64,000 nucleotides of DNA from a virus (IMGVR_UViG_3300025889_018307:20311-84310), one strand, 5' to 3'; shown: positions 1 to 9,599, counted from the first letter of the stretch. The notes: generated by a model from the letters alone, not told the origin. A program made the numbers and translations.

Positions 1-585
1 GGACAAAGAGAGTGTTTTATCCCTCGTAATGACAATTTCATTGAGTTTGACATTGGCGCTTATCATCCTACTTTGTTGGCTAAGTTGGTGGGTTATGATT
101 TTGGTGATAAAGACGTTCATATGGCCTTTGCGGAAATGTATGGAGTGGATTATAAAAAAGCAAAAGAATTAACATTTAAGCAACTGTATGGAGGAGTGTT
201 TGATCAATACAAGGACTTAGAATTTTTTCAAAAAGTACAAGTATATACTGATAATTTGTGGCAAGAATTTGAGGAAAAGGGCTGGATTGAATGTCCTATT
301 TCAAAACATCGATTTGAAAAAGATAAGCTTGGTGAAATGAAACCGCAAAAATTATTGAATTATTTACTGCAAAATTTGGAGACGTCAATGAATGTTCATA
401 TATTGTGGGAAATAATAAGGTTATTAAGAAATAAAAAAACAAAGATAGTTTTATATACTTATGATTCGTTTTTATTTGATGTTGATAAAGAAGAAGAAGA
501 TGTGTTGGGTGAGATAAAGAAACTATTTAATAAATACAAATTACAAATAAAAACATGCTATGGAAGCAACTACAATTTTAAATAA
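1..585 (+). CDS. Family A DNA polymerase, C-terminal part (5' end outside window)
   Basis: This is the polymerase domain of a DNA polymerase I-type enzyme that would copy or repair phage DNA. The reading frame is open from base 1, so the true start lies upstream. Motif A is seen as EFDIGAYHP, with the metal-binding Asp encoded at 49-51. The fingers helix (motif B) follows as KKAKELTFKQLYGG, and motif C is LYTYDSFLFDV, with TYDS in place of the usual VHDE. The 3' end overlaps the next gene by 26 bases. A T4-type family B polymerase is also present at 29839-32441, so two polymerase families sit in one phage. The family call is firm; the exonuclease content cannot be judged from this fragment. 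Confidence 0.82.
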   Translation, partial: GQRECFIPRNDNFIEFDIGAYHPTLLAKLVGYDFGDKDVHMAFAEMYGVDYKKAKELTFKQLYGGVFDQYKDLEFFQKVQVYTDNLWQEFEEKGWIECPISKHRFEKDKLGEMKPQKLLNYLLQNLETSMNVHILWEIIRLLRNKKTKIVLYTYDSFLFDVDKEEEDVLGEIKKLFNKYKLQIKTCYGSNYNFK

Positions 586-1033
586 AACTCCTAATATGTA
601 TACTATGGACGATTTTTCGGACATTACTAATCAAAACCTAGGAGATTTGAATAACAAGTTATTTTGTACATTTACAACCTTAGAGAATTTAGATTTACTT
701 CTAAAATCTATTACAGACAAATACAATATAATGTATAACAAAATATTTGTTTTGTATGTAAAGGAAAATGACGAGTATGTTTGCACATATAACATAGATC
801 AAGGTAATATCTCTGACTTACCAGAAAATACAATTTTAGTTCATAGGAAAAAAGAAACAAACACATTGTATACTATCAATGCTTTAAATGAACTTATCAA
901 AAAATTAAACGGAGGAGTAGTAGACACTAAGTTTCCTATAACTTGGGAACACTACAAAAACTCCGTATTATTAACTCAACATGATGAGTTAAAACAATTA
1001 AAAACAAAAATACATAAAATAATTGAACTATAG
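560..1033 (+). CDS. Conserved phage-type protein of unknown function
   Basis: The product is 157 residues, soluble and without a signal peptide or membrane segment. I do not recognise a named domain. The second half contains LYTINALNELI followed by a W-x-x-Y-x-N stretch and VLLTQ, then a Lys-rich C-terminal helix. It starts inside the end of the family A polymerase gene (26-base overlap) and ends just before the promoter for the gp32-like gene, so it is probably the last cistron of a replication operon. A role in replication or its regulation is only a guess from position. Confidence 0.6.
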   Translation: MEATTILNKTPNMYTMDDFSDITNQNLGDLNNKLFCTFTTLENLDLLLKSITDKYNIMYNKIFVLYVKENDEYVCTYNIDQGNISDLPENTILVHRKKETNTLYTINALNELIKKLNGGVVDTKFPITWEHYKNSVLLTQHDELKQLKTKIHKIIEL

Positions 1034-1065
1034 TTTGGTTACCCTAAGTATTTGTTGTATATTAC
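1034..1065 (+). promoter_or_regulatory. Bacteroidota-type promoter for gp32/uvsX
   Basis: TTTG at 1034-1037 and TATATTAC at 1058-1065 are separated by 20 bases. This matches the -33 TTTG and -7 TAnnTTTG layout of Bacteroidota vegetative promoters and recurs eleven more times in the window. The start of the gp32-like gene lies 33 bases downstream, after an A/T-rich leader. Confidence 0.75.
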
Positions 1066-1098
1066 TCACAGTTATAAAATAAATTAAAAGTTATTATT

Positions 1099-1923
1099 AT
1101 GGATTTAAATCAAATCAAATCGAAGTTAGAGTCACTTCAATCACAAACAAACTCAAATAAAGGAACAGGAAAATCATTATTTTGGAAACCTTCTGTAGGA
1201 AAACAACAAGTTAGAGTTGTTCCTAATAAGTACAATAAGTCATTCCCTTTTACTGAAATGATGTTTTATTATGGTATTGGTCAGAGAGTAATGGCTTCTC
1301 CCTTGAATTGGGGTGAAAAAGATCCAATTCAAGAATTTACAAAACAATTACGTGCTAGTGGAGATAAAGAAAATTGGTATTTAGCTAAAAAATTAGATGC
1401 TAAAACTCGTATTTTTGCACCTGTAATTGTAAGAGGTGAAGAAGAAGAAGGTGTTAAATTATGGCAATTTGGTAAAGAAGTTTATCAAGCATTCTTAAAT
1501 TTAGCAGCTGATGATGAAATTGGAGATTATACTGATGTATCAGGAGGAAGAGATATTAAATTAACAACTGTAGGTCCTGAAGTAACAGGAACTCCTTACA
1601 ATAAAACTACAATATCTCCATCAATGAAGCAATCACCTATTAGTGATAATGCTACTATAGTTGAAAGAGCTTTAGATACTCAACCTAACCCAAAAGAAGT
1701 ATTTAAAAGACTTACTTTTGATGAAGTTAAAGCTAATTTAGAAACATTTTTAAAACCTGAAGGTGGAGAAGAAGATGATATTATCTCTGAACCAGCAGTA
1801 GCTTTTGATGGTGAATCTAATAATTATTCACTTGAAGGTAAAGATACAACATCTAAAGAAGATAAATTTGATGCTTTATTTGATGATAAAAAGCCTGCTA
1901 TTGATGATGATTTACCATTCTAA
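1099..1923 (+). CDS. 32: gp32-like single-stranded DNA-binding protein
   Basis: This protein coats single-stranded DNA at the replication fork and recruits UvsX, helicase and polymerase in T4-type phages. The product is 274 residues, close to T4 gp32 (301). It has a basic N-terminal part and a core rich in aromatic residues (LFWKPSVGKQQVRVVPN, FYYGIG). The long acidic tail ends in DDDLPF, the type of tip that binds partner proteins in SSB-like proteins. T4 gp32 holds a zinc ion through Cys and His; no Cys is visible here, so the zinc site is probably absent. It is followed three bases later by UvsX, as expected for a recombination-replication operon. Confidence 0.85.
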   Translation: MDLNQIKSKLESLQSQTNSNKGTGKSLFWKPSVGKQQVRVVPNKYNKSFPFTEMMFYYGIGQRVMASPLNWGEKDPIQEFTKQLRASGDKENWYLAKKLDAKTRIFAPVIVRGEEEEGVKLWQFGKEVYQAFLNLAADDEIGDYTDVSGGRDIKLTTVGPEVTGTPYNKTTISPSMKQSPISDNATIVERALDTQPNPKEVFKRLTFDEVKANLETFLKPEGGEEDDIISEPAVAFDGESNNYSLEGKDTTSKEDKFDALFDDKKPAIDDDLPF

Positions 1924-1926
1924 AAT

Positions 1927-3000
1927 ATGGCTAGAAAAAAATCACTTACAGAAGCTGCCTCTAAGGAACTTAGATCAAAATTTGATCTAGGTGCCTTTAA
2001 GGATAAAAAAGGTTTAAGACAAAATGTTAAGTTTAAAGACCAGGAATGGATCCCTTTATCTTCAGCATTTCAAGATGTTACTTCAATCCCTGGTATTCCT
2101 ATGGGACATATTGTACTTCTTAGAGGTCATTCAGACACAGGTAAAACTACTGCATTATTAGAAGCAGCAGTATCCGCACAAAAAAGAAATATTCTACCTG
2201 TTTTTATTATTACAGAAATGAAATGGTCTTGGGATCATGCTAAAATGATGGGGATGGATGTTAATGAAGTAGTTGATAAAACTACAGGTGAAATTACTAA
2301 CTATGAAGGTAATTTTATTTATGTAGATAGAGAAACTATTAATTCTATTGAAGATGTAGCAGGATTTATTTTAGATTTAATGGATGAACAGAAAAAAGGT
2401 AATTTACCCTATGATTTACTTTTCTTGTGGGATTCTATAGGATCAGTACCTTGTGAAATGTCTATTAAATCAAATAAAAATAATAATGAGTGGAATGCAG
2501 GTGCTATGTCAACTCAGTTTGGTAATAGTGTAAATCAACGTATTACATTGTCACGTAAAGAATCATCTCCATATACTAATACACTTGTATGTATTAATAA
2601 AGTTTGGACGTTAAAAGCAGAATCCCCAATGGGTCAACCTAAATTAATGAATAAAGGAGGATATGCAATGTGGTTTGATTCTACATTTGTAGTTACCTTT
2701 GGTAACGTAATGTCTGCTGGTACCTCTAAAATAAAAGCTATTAAAGATGGTAAACAAGTTGAATTTGCTAAAAGAGTAAATATTCAAATTGATAAAAACC
2801 ATATTAATGGCGTTACTACAAGAGGTAAAATTGTTATGACTCCCCATGGATTTATTAATGATAATGACAGAGAATTAAAAGATTATAAAGATGCTAGAAA
2901 AGATGATTGGGCTGCTATATTAGGTGGTGGTGATTTCAGAGTAGTAGAAGAAGATCAATCCTACACTGATATAACATCTTTTGGAGAAGAACCACAATAA
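1927..3000 (+). CDS. uvsX: UvsX RecA-like recombinase
   Basis: This is the T4-type strand-exchange protein that loads on gp32-covered DNA and drives recombination-dependent replication and repair. The 357-residue product has a Walker A motif GHSDTGKTT at residues 67-75, a catalytic-type Glu in ITEMKW (residue 97) and a Walker B motif LLFLWDS at 164-170. Its length is close to T4 UvsX (about 390). It follows the gp32-like gene directly, sharing its promoter at 1034. The acidic C-terminus resembles that of RecA-like proteins. The family assignment is confident. Confidence 0.93.
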   Translation: MARKKSLTEAASKELRSKFDLGAFKDKKGLRQNVKFKDQEWIPLSSAFQDVTSIPGIPMGHIVLLRGHSDTGKTTALLEAAVSAQKRNILPVFIITEMKWSWDHAKMMGMDVNEVVDKTTGEITNYEGNFIYVDRETINSIEDVAGFILDLMDEQKKGNLPYDLLFLWDSIGSVPCEMSIKSNKNNNEWNAGAMSTQFGNSVNQRITLSRKESSPYTNTLVCINKVWTLKAESPMGQPKLMNKGGYAMWFDSTFVVTFGNVMSAGTSKIKAIKDGKQVEFAKRVNIQIDKNHINGVTTRGKIVMTPHGFINDNDRELKDYKDARKDDWAAILGGGDFRVVEEDQSYTDITSFGEEPQ

Positions 3001-3002
3001 AT

Positions 3003-3036
3003 TTTGATACCCGGAATATCTTTCGTATATTCCGGG
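3003..3036 (+). promoter_or_regulatory. Promoter with perfect 10-bp inverted repeat before rnh
   Basis: TTTG at 3003-3006 and TATATTCC at 3026-3033 are separated by 19 bases, matching the Bacteroidota promoter form. The -7 box lies in one arm of a perfect inverted repeat: CCCGGAATAT at 3010-3019 and ATATTCCGGG at 3027-3036, around the loop CTTTCGT. No T-run follows, so an operator is more likely than a terminator. Confidence 0.75.
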
Positions 3037-3052
3037 AATAAAATCACACCAT

Positions 3053-4084
3053 ATGAAACAAAAAGAACTATTTAGTCTTCTGGACAGTATCCAGGAGCAA
3101 GGCCCAGAGACTGAAACTCATGAAAGAATATTATTTATAGATGGTTTAAATTTATTCTTTAGAAATTTTGCTGTATTAAATATGGTAAACCCTTTAGGTA
3201 TTCATATTGGGGGTTTAGGTGGATTCTTTCGTTCTTTAGGAGCTATGATTAGACAAATAAATCCTACTCAAGTTTATGTAGTATTTGATGGTGCTGGTTC
3301 TGCTAATAATAGAAAAAATATAATGCCCGAGTATAAATCAGGTAGAGATCTTCAACGTATTACTAATTGGGATGCATTTGATGATAAAGATGATGAGGAT
3401 GATGCTAAGGTAGACCAAATGGTTAGAATCATTCAATATTTAAAGACATTACCTGTTAAAACTGTAAGTATTGATAAAGTAGAAGCTGATGATATTATAG
3501 CATATTTAAGTAAAACAATTCCCCAACATCCTAAAGATAAAGCATTTATTGTATCTTCAGATAAAGACTTTTTACAATTAGTTAGTGATAATATTATTGT
3601 TTACCGTCCTATGGAAAAGGAATATTACACAGCTCAAACTGTAATTGATAAATATAAAATATCTCCTCATAATTTTATTTTACACAAAACATTATTAGGT
3701 GATAATTCTGATAAAATTAAGGGTGTTAAAGGATTAGGTGAAAAAGGTTTATTAAAAAAATTCCCTGAATTAGTAGAAAAAGATATGAATTGGGATGATA
3801 TATTAAATATTTGTGAAAATAAAATATCTGACCATGTTGTATATGCTAGAATAATTCATGGTCAGGATGATTTAGAAAAAAATTATAAAATAATGGATTT
3901 AAGTAATCCTATGCTTAGTAAAGAAGACAAAGAATGGTTAGATAAGGTAGTAGAATCAAACGACCTTTCGTATTATCCAGATCAATTCGTAGCAATGTAT
4001 AATGAAGACCAAATGGGTGGTTTAATTAGAAATGTTGAGTTTTGGGTTAAAGATTGTTTTCAAAATTTAGTTGTAAAAAAATAG
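3053..4084 (+). CDS. rnh: RNase H / 5'-3' exonuclease (FEN family)
   Basis: This nuclease removes RNA primers and flaps from Okazaki fragments, like T4 RNase H. The 343-residue product shows the FEN pattern: FIDGLNLFFRNF with Asp30, VVFDG with Asp79, VEADD at 143-147, SSDKDF at 168-173, and the helix-three-turn-helix GDNSDKIKGVKGLGEKG at 216-232. The acidic residues would hold two metal ions. It is slightly longer than T4 RNase H (305). It has its own promoter and is followed four bases later by the helicase gene. Confidence 0.92.
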   Translation: MKQKELFSLLDSIQEQGPETETHERILFIDGLNLFFRNFAVLNMVNPLGIHIGGLGGFFRSLGAMIRQINPTQVYVVFDGAGSANNRKNIMPEYKSGRDLQRITNWDAFDDKDDEDDAKVDQMVRIIQYLKTLPVKTVSIDKVEADDIIAYLSKTIPQHPKDKAFIVSSDKDFLQLVSDNIIVYRPMEKEYYTAQTVIDKYKISPHNFILHKTLLGDNSDKIKGVKGLGEKGLLKKFPELVEKDMNWDDILNICENKISDHVVYARIIHGQDDLEKNYKIMDLSNPMLSKEDKEWLDKVVESNDLSYYPDQFVAMYNEDQMGGLIRNVEFWVKDCFQNLVVKK

Positions 4085-4088
4085 TTAT

Positions 4089-5462
4089 ATGACATTAACA
4101 AATTTAAATTCATATGGAACTAGCTTCCAGATTAAGGTAATTTCTTCTTTATTAACACATAAAGAATTTTTAGTAAACATTAACGATATGTTAGTTGAAG
4201 ATTACTTTGATAACCAAGCTCATAAATGGATTATTAAAGAAATACTAAGGTATTATGATAAATATCATACTACACCTTCAATGGAAACATTAGCTGTTGA
4301 ATTACAAAAATGTGGAAATGAAGTTTTACAAATATCTATAAAAGAACAACTTAAGGAAGCTTATAAAAGTTCAAGTGATGATTTAAAATATGTACAAGAA
4401 GAATTTGCTGCCTTTTGTAAAAATCAACAATTAAAAGGAGCTTTATTACAAAGTGTTGATTTATTAAAAGGTGGGGATTATGAATCTATTAGATCATTAA
4501 TTAATAATGCTATTAAAGCTGGACAAGATAAAAATATAGGACATGAATATGCTAAAGACGTTGAATCAAGATATAGAGAAGATAGTAGAACGACAATTAA
4601 AACCCCTTGGGATAAAATTAATCAATTACTTCAGGGAGGCCTCGGAAATGGAGATTTTGGCCTTATATTTGGTAATCCAGGGGGTGGTAAATCTTGGTCG
4701 TTAGTTGCATTAGGAGGACATGCGGTTAAATTAGGATATAATGTTTTACATTATACTTTAGAATTAGGAGAACAATATGTAGGAAGAAGATATGATGCTT
4801 TCTTTTCTAGGATAGGTGTAGATAAAATCCAAAAACATAAAGATAAAATTGAAACCTTAATGAGTGATATAAAAGGAAATTTAATAATAAAAGAATTTCC
4901 TACAGGTAAAGCAACAATTTCTACTATAGAAGCGCATATTCAAAAAGTAAAAGATATGGGAATTGAACCTGATTTAATTATAATTGATTATGTTGATCTT
5001 CTTTCATCAAAAAGAAGGACTGTCGATCGTAAAGGTGAAATTGATGATATTTATACTAGTACAAAAGGATTAGCTCGTGAGTTAGATATCCCAGTTTGGA
5101 GTGTTTCTCAAGTAAATAGAGCTGGTGCTAAAGATAATATTGTAGAGGGAGATAAAGCAGCTGGATCATATGATAAAATTATGATAACAGATGTTTGTAT
5201 TTCTCTTTCTAGACAACGTAAAGATAAAGTAGAAGGAACGGGAAGATTCCATATTATGAAAAATCGATATGGGATGGATGGATTAACATTTGGAGTTAAA
5301 GCAGATACATCTACAGGACATTTTGAAGTATCTAATGATCTTTATAATGAAGAAGAAGATAGTACTGATAATACTCCAATCCCACAAACCAATAGTTTTA
5401 GTGGAATAGATAAATTTGATAGATCTGAGTTGCAAAAGAAATTTTTTGAATTAAATTCGTAA
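4089..5462 (+). CDS. 41: gp41-like replicative DnaB-family helicase
   Basis: This ring helicase unwinds DNA ahead of the fork and would couple with a primase, which was not found in the window. The 457-residue product has a helical N-terminal domain, then a RecA-type core with Walker A GNPGGGKSW at 195-203 and Walker B LIIIDYVDLL at 296-305. SVSQVNRAG and SYDKIMITD follow as later core motifs. It matches the length of T4 gp41 (475). It lies between RNase H and NrdB. Confidence 0.92.
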   Translation: MTLTNLNSYGTSFQIKVISSLLTHKEFLVNINDMLVEDYFDNQAHKWIIKEILRYYDKYHTTPSMETLAVELQKCGNEVLQISIKEQLKEAYKSSSDDLKYVQEEFAAFCKNQQLKGALLQSVDLLKGGDYESIRSLINNAIKAGQDKNIGHEYAKDVESRYREDSRTTIKTPWDKINQLLQGGLGNGDFGLIFGNPGGGKSWSLVALGGHAVKLGYNVLHYTLELGEQYVGRRYDAFFSRIGVDKIQKHKDKIETLMSDIKGNLIIKEFPTGKATISTIEAHIQKVKDMGIEPDLIIIDYVDLLSSKRRTVDRKGEIDDIYTSTKGLARELDIPVWSVSQVNRAGAKDNIVEGDKAAGSYDKIMITDVCISLSRQRKDKVEGTGRFHIMKNRYGMDGLTFGVKADTSTGHFEVSNDLYNEEEDSTDNTPIPQTNSFSGIDKFDRSELQKKFFELNS

Positions 5463-5480
5463 CTTAATAAATAAAATAAA

Positions 5481-6467
5481 ATGGCAAGAAAAGACATAAC
5501 AAAAGAAAGAATAGTATATAAACCCTTTGAATATCCAACAGCATTTGATTATTGGTTAAAACAACAACAAGCACATTGGATTCATACAGAAGTTCCAATG
5601 ATGAGTGATATTAATGATTGGAAGCAAAATTTAACAGAAACCGAAAAAAATATTATAGGTTCGATTTTAAAGGGATTTGCCCAAACTGAAACAGTAGTTA
5701 ATGATTATTGGACTGGATTAGTTACAAAATGGTTTAGAAAACCAGAAATTATTGCTATGGCAACTGTATTTGGTGCTATGGAAACTATTCATGCTGAAGC
5801 TTATAGTCTATTAAATGAAGAATTAGGTTTAGATGATTTTTCTGAGTTTTTAGAAGATGAAACCACAATGGCTAAAATTGAAACATTAATGAATGTTAGA
5901 GATTCATTTAATGGTGAGGTAGATTGGCATGAAAGAGCTAAATCACTAGCTATATTCTCAGCATTTACAGAGGGAGTAAATTTATTTTCATCTTTTGCTG
6001 TCTTATTATCATTTAAATTAAGAAATAAATTAAAAGGTGTGGGTCAAATTGTTGAATGGTCAATTAGAGATGAGTCAATGCATTCAGATGCTGGGTGTTG
6101 GTTATTTAGAACATTATTAGAAGAAAAACCAGAATTAAAAACACCAGAATTAGAAGCAGCAATTAATGAAGCAGCTTTACTTTCATTACAATTAGAGTTA
6201 GATTTTATTGAAAAAGTATATGAGATGGGTGATTTAGAAGGTTGTAGTAAAGATGATTTAATTTCATTTATTAAACATAGAGTAAATACTAAAATGGGTG
6301 ATTTAGGTTATAGACCTATTGTAAATGGTATTGATGTTAAAGCAGTAGAAAGAATGAAATGGTTTGATCATCTATCAGCTGGAAAACAACATACAGATTT
6401 CTTTGCAAATAGAGTAACAAATTATAGTAAAGGAGTACAAGATTGGGATGCGTCCGCAATATTTTAA
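5481..6467 (+). CDS. nrdB: Ribonucleotide reductase class I small subunit NrdB
   Basis: This subunit makes the radical needed to reduce ribonucleotides to deoxyribonucleotides. The expected metal ligands are present: Glu70, Glu101, His104, Glu164, Glu198 and His201. Tyr108 occupies the position of the stable tyrosyl radical (E. coli Tyr122), so this looks like a normal class Ia-type subunit. The product is 328 residues, a little short of bacterial NrdB. It is next to nrdA, here in the order nrdB-nrdA. dNTP supply would support fast replication. Confidence 0.93.
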   Translation: MARKDITKERIVYKPFEYPTAFDYWLKQQQAHWIHTEVPMMSDINDWKQNLTETEKNIIGSILKGFAQTETVVNDYWTGLVTKWFRKPEIIAMATVFGAMETIHAEAYSLLNEELGLDDFSEFLEDETTMAKIETLMNVRDSFNGEVDWHERAKSLAIFSAFTEGVNLFSSFAVLLSFKLRNKLKGVGQIVEWSIRDESMHSDAGCWLFRTLLEEKPELKTPELEAAINEAALLSLQLELDFIEKVYEMGDLEGCSKDDLISFIKHRVNTKMGDLGYRPIVNGIDVKAVERMKWFDHLSAGKQHTDFFANRVTNYSKGVQDWDASAIF

Positions 6468-6478
6468 AAATATAAAAA

Positions 6479-8191
6479 ATGGATAATAATAGTTTAGTAG
6501 CAGATTACTCCCAATGGGAGAAGGGTAAAGATTACCCTGAATTTATGGATGAAGTAGCTTTATCAACAATTAGCAAAGGATATTTACTACCAGGAGAAAC
6601 ACCTAAAAAAGCATATAGAAGAGTTGCTCACGCAGTAGCAATTAGGTTAAATCGCCCTGATTTAGAATCAAAATTCTTTAAATATATTTGGAATGGTTGG
6701 ATTGGTTTAGCATCTCCTGTACTTTCAAATACAGGTACAGATAGAGGTTTACCTATTTCTTGCTTTGGTGTTGATACACCTGATTCAATTAGAGGAATTG
6801 GTTTAACTAATGCTGAACTAATGAAATTAACAGCAGCAGGAGGTGGTGTTGGTGTTTCTGTTTCTAGAATTAGACCTAGAGGAGCTGAAATTAGGGGTAA
6901 TGGTAAATCAGAAGGTGTAGTACCTTGGTGTAAGATTTATGATTCTGCTATTATTGCTACTAATCAAGGTAATGTAAGAAGAGGAGCAGCTTCTGTTAAT
7001 TTAAAAGTATCTCATCCTGATATTGAAGAGTATTTACAAATTAGAAGACCTAAAGGTGATCCTAATAGACAATGTTTAAATTTACATCAATGTGTTGTTG
7101 TTGATGATTCATTTATGAGAAAATTAAATGATAGAGATGAAACAGCAATGAAAATATGGTTAGAAATTCTAAAATCAAGAATGGAAACAGGAGAACCATA
7201 TATTATGTTTGAAGACAATGTAAATAAAGACAATCCTTTAGCTTATATGATGAATAATCTTAATGTTTCAATGACAAACATTTGCACAGAAATAACACTC
7301 TATACAGATGAGGAGCACTCATTTATATGCTGTTTATCTTCGTTAAATCTTGCAAAATATGATGAATGGAAGGACACAGATGTTATTGAAATTGCTACAT
7401 ACTTTTTAGATGGTGTTATGCAAGAATTTATTGATAAAACTAATGGAAAAGAAGCAATGAAGCGTACCCATAAACATGCTAAAAAAGGTAGAGCATTAGG
7501 TTTAGGAATAATGGGTTGGCATACTTTCTTACAAAAGAAAAATCTACCTTTTAATTGTATAGCTTCTACAGCTTGGACTCACACAATAATGTCTAAAATT
7601 AGAAGTGAAGCAGAAGCAGCATCAAGAAAATTAGCTCAAGAATATGGTGAACCTTTATGGTGTAAAGGAACAGGAATGAGAAATACTCATGTTTTAGCTA
7701 TAGCCCCTACAGTTTCAAATTCAAGAATAGGAGGATGCTCGGCTGGAATTGAACCACAACCAGCAAATGTTTATACTTTTAATGGTGCTAAAGGTACTTT
7801 TATTGTTAAAAATCCAGAACTAGAAAAATTACTAACAGAAAAAGGTAAAAATACAAGTAAAGTTTGGGATCAAATTTTAGCAGATGAAGGTTCAGTACAA
7901 AATTTACCTGCTGATATTTTAACTGAAGATGAAAAAGAAGTATTTTTAACATTTGCGGAAACAAACCAATTAGCATTAGTCCAACAAGCAGCAATTAGAC
8001 AAAAATACATTGATCAAACCCAATCACTTAATTTAGCATTTTCTCCAACAGATTCCCCAAAATGGATTAATCAAGTTCATATGGAAGCCTGGAAATTAGG
8101 TGTAAAAACATTATATTATTTAAGAACTGATTCAGTAATTAAAGGAGATTTAGGATCTCGTATGGCTGATTGTGTTTCTTGCGACGGTTAG
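6479..8191 (+). CDS. nrdA: Ribonucleotide reductase class I large subunit NrdA
   Basis: This is the catalytic subunit that converts ribonucleoside diphosphates to deoxy forms. Key residues are visible: Cys95 in ISCFG and its redox partner Cys284 in FICCLSSLNL, the active-site trio Asn267, Cys269 and Glu271 in NICTE, a Tyr pair in KTLYYLRT, and a C-terminal CVSCDG tail for re-reduction by thioredoxin or glutaredoxin. At 570 residues it is well below E. coli NrdA (761) and has no N-terminal ATP-cone, so dATP feedback inhibition is probably missing. A phage thioredoxin at 26234 may be its reductant. Confidence 0.93.
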   Translation: MDNNSLVADYSQWEKGKDYPEFMDEVALSTISKGYLLPGETPKKAYRRVAHAVAIRLNRPDLESKFFKYIWNGWIGLASPVLSNTGTDRGLPISCFGVDTPDSIRGIGLTNAELMKLTAAGGGVGVSVSRIRPRGAEIRGNGKSEGVVPWCKIYDSAIIATNQGNVRRGAASVNLKVSHPDIEEYLQIRRPKGDPNRQCLNLHQCVVVDDSFMRKLNDRDETAMKIWLEILKSRMETGEPYIMFEDNVNKDNPLAYMMNNLNVSMTNICTEITLYTDEEHSFICCLSSLNLAKYDEWKDTDVIEIATYFLDGVMQEFIDKTNGKEAMKRTHKHAKKGRALGLGIMGWHTFLQKKNLPFNCIASTAWTHTIMSKIRSEAEAASRKLAQEYGEPLWCKGTGMRNTHVLAIAPTVSNSRIGGCSAGIEPQPANVYTFNGAKGTFIVKNPELEKLLTEKGKNTSKVWDQILADEGSVQNLPADILTEDEKEVFLTFAETNQLALVQQAAIRQKYIDQTQSLNLAFSPTDSPKWINQVHMEAWKLGVKTLYYLRTDSVIKGDLGSRMADCVSCDG

Positions 8192-8235
8192 TATACTAGT
8201 AGTTATTCCCCATATATTTATAGTAAAACACTTAT

Positions 8236-8511
8236 ATGGAAAAGTTAACACAATTTTGGAATTGGCTTTTGAATAAGACAACTCTAGACGAGAAAGCTGT
8301 TGAAGTTTATGATGAAGTAAAAGATAGGGCTAAAGAAATGGCTGATGAATTTAAAGATGTAAAAAAAGCTTTAAAAAATGTAGCTACTCAATCTAAAGAT
8401 GTTGTTAATGCTTCTAAAGGTAAAAAACGAAGAGGTAGACCTAAAAAAAACAATACTACTACCTCAGAATGGGAAGCAAATAAGGGTAGACCTGCACCTA
8501 AAAAGAAATAA
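8236..8511 (+). CDS. Small basic protein with AT-hook-like tail
   Basis: The 91-residue product has a helical, charged N-terminal half with likely coiled-coil character (EKAVEVYDEVKDRAKEM). Its C-terminal tail is Lys/Arg-rich with KKRRGRPKK and a second GRP, the core of AT-hook DNA-binding motifs. It could bind AT-rich phage DNA, but this is inferred from the tail alone. The stop codon overlaps the next start (TAATG). No named family was recognised. Confidence 0.6.
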   Translation: MEKLTQFWNWLLNKTTLDEKAVEVYDEVKDRAKEMADEFKDVKKALKNVATQSKDVVNASKGKKRRGRPKKNNTTTSEWEANKGRPAPKKK

Positions 8512-9599
8512 TGATGAGAAACATATTACTATTACTTTTTCTACTTTTTTCTTTAAATTCTTATTCTCAAAATGAATTAAAGAAAATATTTAAATTTTCT
8601 ACATTCTATGCAGCAGTAAACGGAGGAACTTCTCTTTCTAATGTTGATGTTTATTCAGTTACAGATGGTTTAACAACAACTACAATTGAAACCCCATTTG
8701 ATTATACATTAGCATTAGGAGTTAGAAAAATAGCTAGAATGGGTTATGAACCTAAAGAAGCATTTAAAAAGGGTCAAGAAAACTCATTTTCAGATGCTGC
8801 TACTATTGGTAAAGTTAAAGGATTTGAATTTTTATTTGAGGTTGATTATAAAAGACAAGAAGGAATTGAATATTTAGATCAACATCATTTTTTAAGATAT
8901 GTATCTGAATGTGGAAATGATAAATGTACTAAACCCATATGTATTAAAAATTTTACTGCTAAAATTGAATATTTACAAGATGGGTTTGCTGACATAGAAT
9001 ATTTTGAAGCATCAGAGCGTTATAGATACAAATATAATAATAAATTATCATTTAATCTTGGTGCAGTTCAACGTTTATCTGAACCTTATGGTTATGATCC
9101 ATTAGAAGAGTGGAAATTATCAAATGGTAATTTGCACTACACATATCTAGCATTAGAAGAAGGTTATAATGTTAATTTTATTTCACATGATATTATTCAA
9201 TATCTAGACCCACAAGGAAATATAGTAGCAGAAAATAATGAAGTTTGGGAAGCAGTAGTTATCCCACAAATATTAGCTGACTATACTGAGAAAAAAAGAG
9301 ACCAACAAAACAACACTATACAACATTCATTAGTTATTGGATTTGATTATTATCATTATACTAAAACATTTTGGTTACACTCATGGGGTAATTTAATGCC
9401 GTGGCATTATGATGGTGGTAGTGAATTTTCATATCATAACTTTAATGATGGTGAACAGTGGTATGATTATTCAGGTGGTTTAATATTTGGATACAAATAC
9501 AATAAAAATTTAGGGGTATTTATAGAAGGAAAATACAATAAATACTGGAATAGAGAGTGGCATGACTTTTCTGTAGGGATGAATTATATAATATTTTAA
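8511..9599 (+). CDS. Secreted outer-membrane-barrel-like protein
   Basis: The N-terminus is a clear signal peptide (NILLLLFLLFSLNSYSQ), with a Ser-Gln end typical of Bacteroidota. The mature part of about 340 residues is rich in alternating aromatic/polar strands and ends in a strand with a terminal Phe (GMNYIIF), as in outer-membrane beta-barrels. Four Cys cluster in the middle (ECGNDKCTKPIC). Starts at 8511 or 8514 are both possible. It could alter the host surface, for example to block further infection, but no family was identified. It is the first gene of a run of envelope proteins. Confidence 0.65.
   Translation: MMRNILLLLFLLFSLNSYSQNELKKIFKFSTFYAAVNGGTSLSNVDVYSVTDGLTTTTIETPFDYTLALGVRKIARMGYEPKEAFKKGQENSFSDAATIGKVKGFEFLFEVDYKRQEGIEYLDQHHFLRYVSECGNDKCTKPICIKNFTAKIEYLQDGFADIEYFEASERYRYKYNNKLSFNLGAVQRLSEPYGYDPLEEWKLSNGNLHYTYLALEEGYNVNFISHDIIQYLDPQGNIVAENNEVWEAVVIPQILADYTEKKRDQQNNTIQHSLVIGFDYYHYTKTFWLHSWGNLMPWHYDGGSEFSYHNFNDGEQWYDYSGGLIFGYKYNKNLGVFIEGKYNKYWNREWHDFSVGMNYIIF

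Noticed and set aside
2644-2847. Reading frames on the minus strand (here and at many other places)
   Set aside because: They lie inside strong + strand genes, lack domain features and follow the codon shadow of those genes. No convincing minus-strand gene was seen.
3010-3036. Perfect inverted repeat read as a transcription terminator
   Set aside because: No T-run follows and the repeat overlaps a -7 box, so an operator in a promoter fits better.
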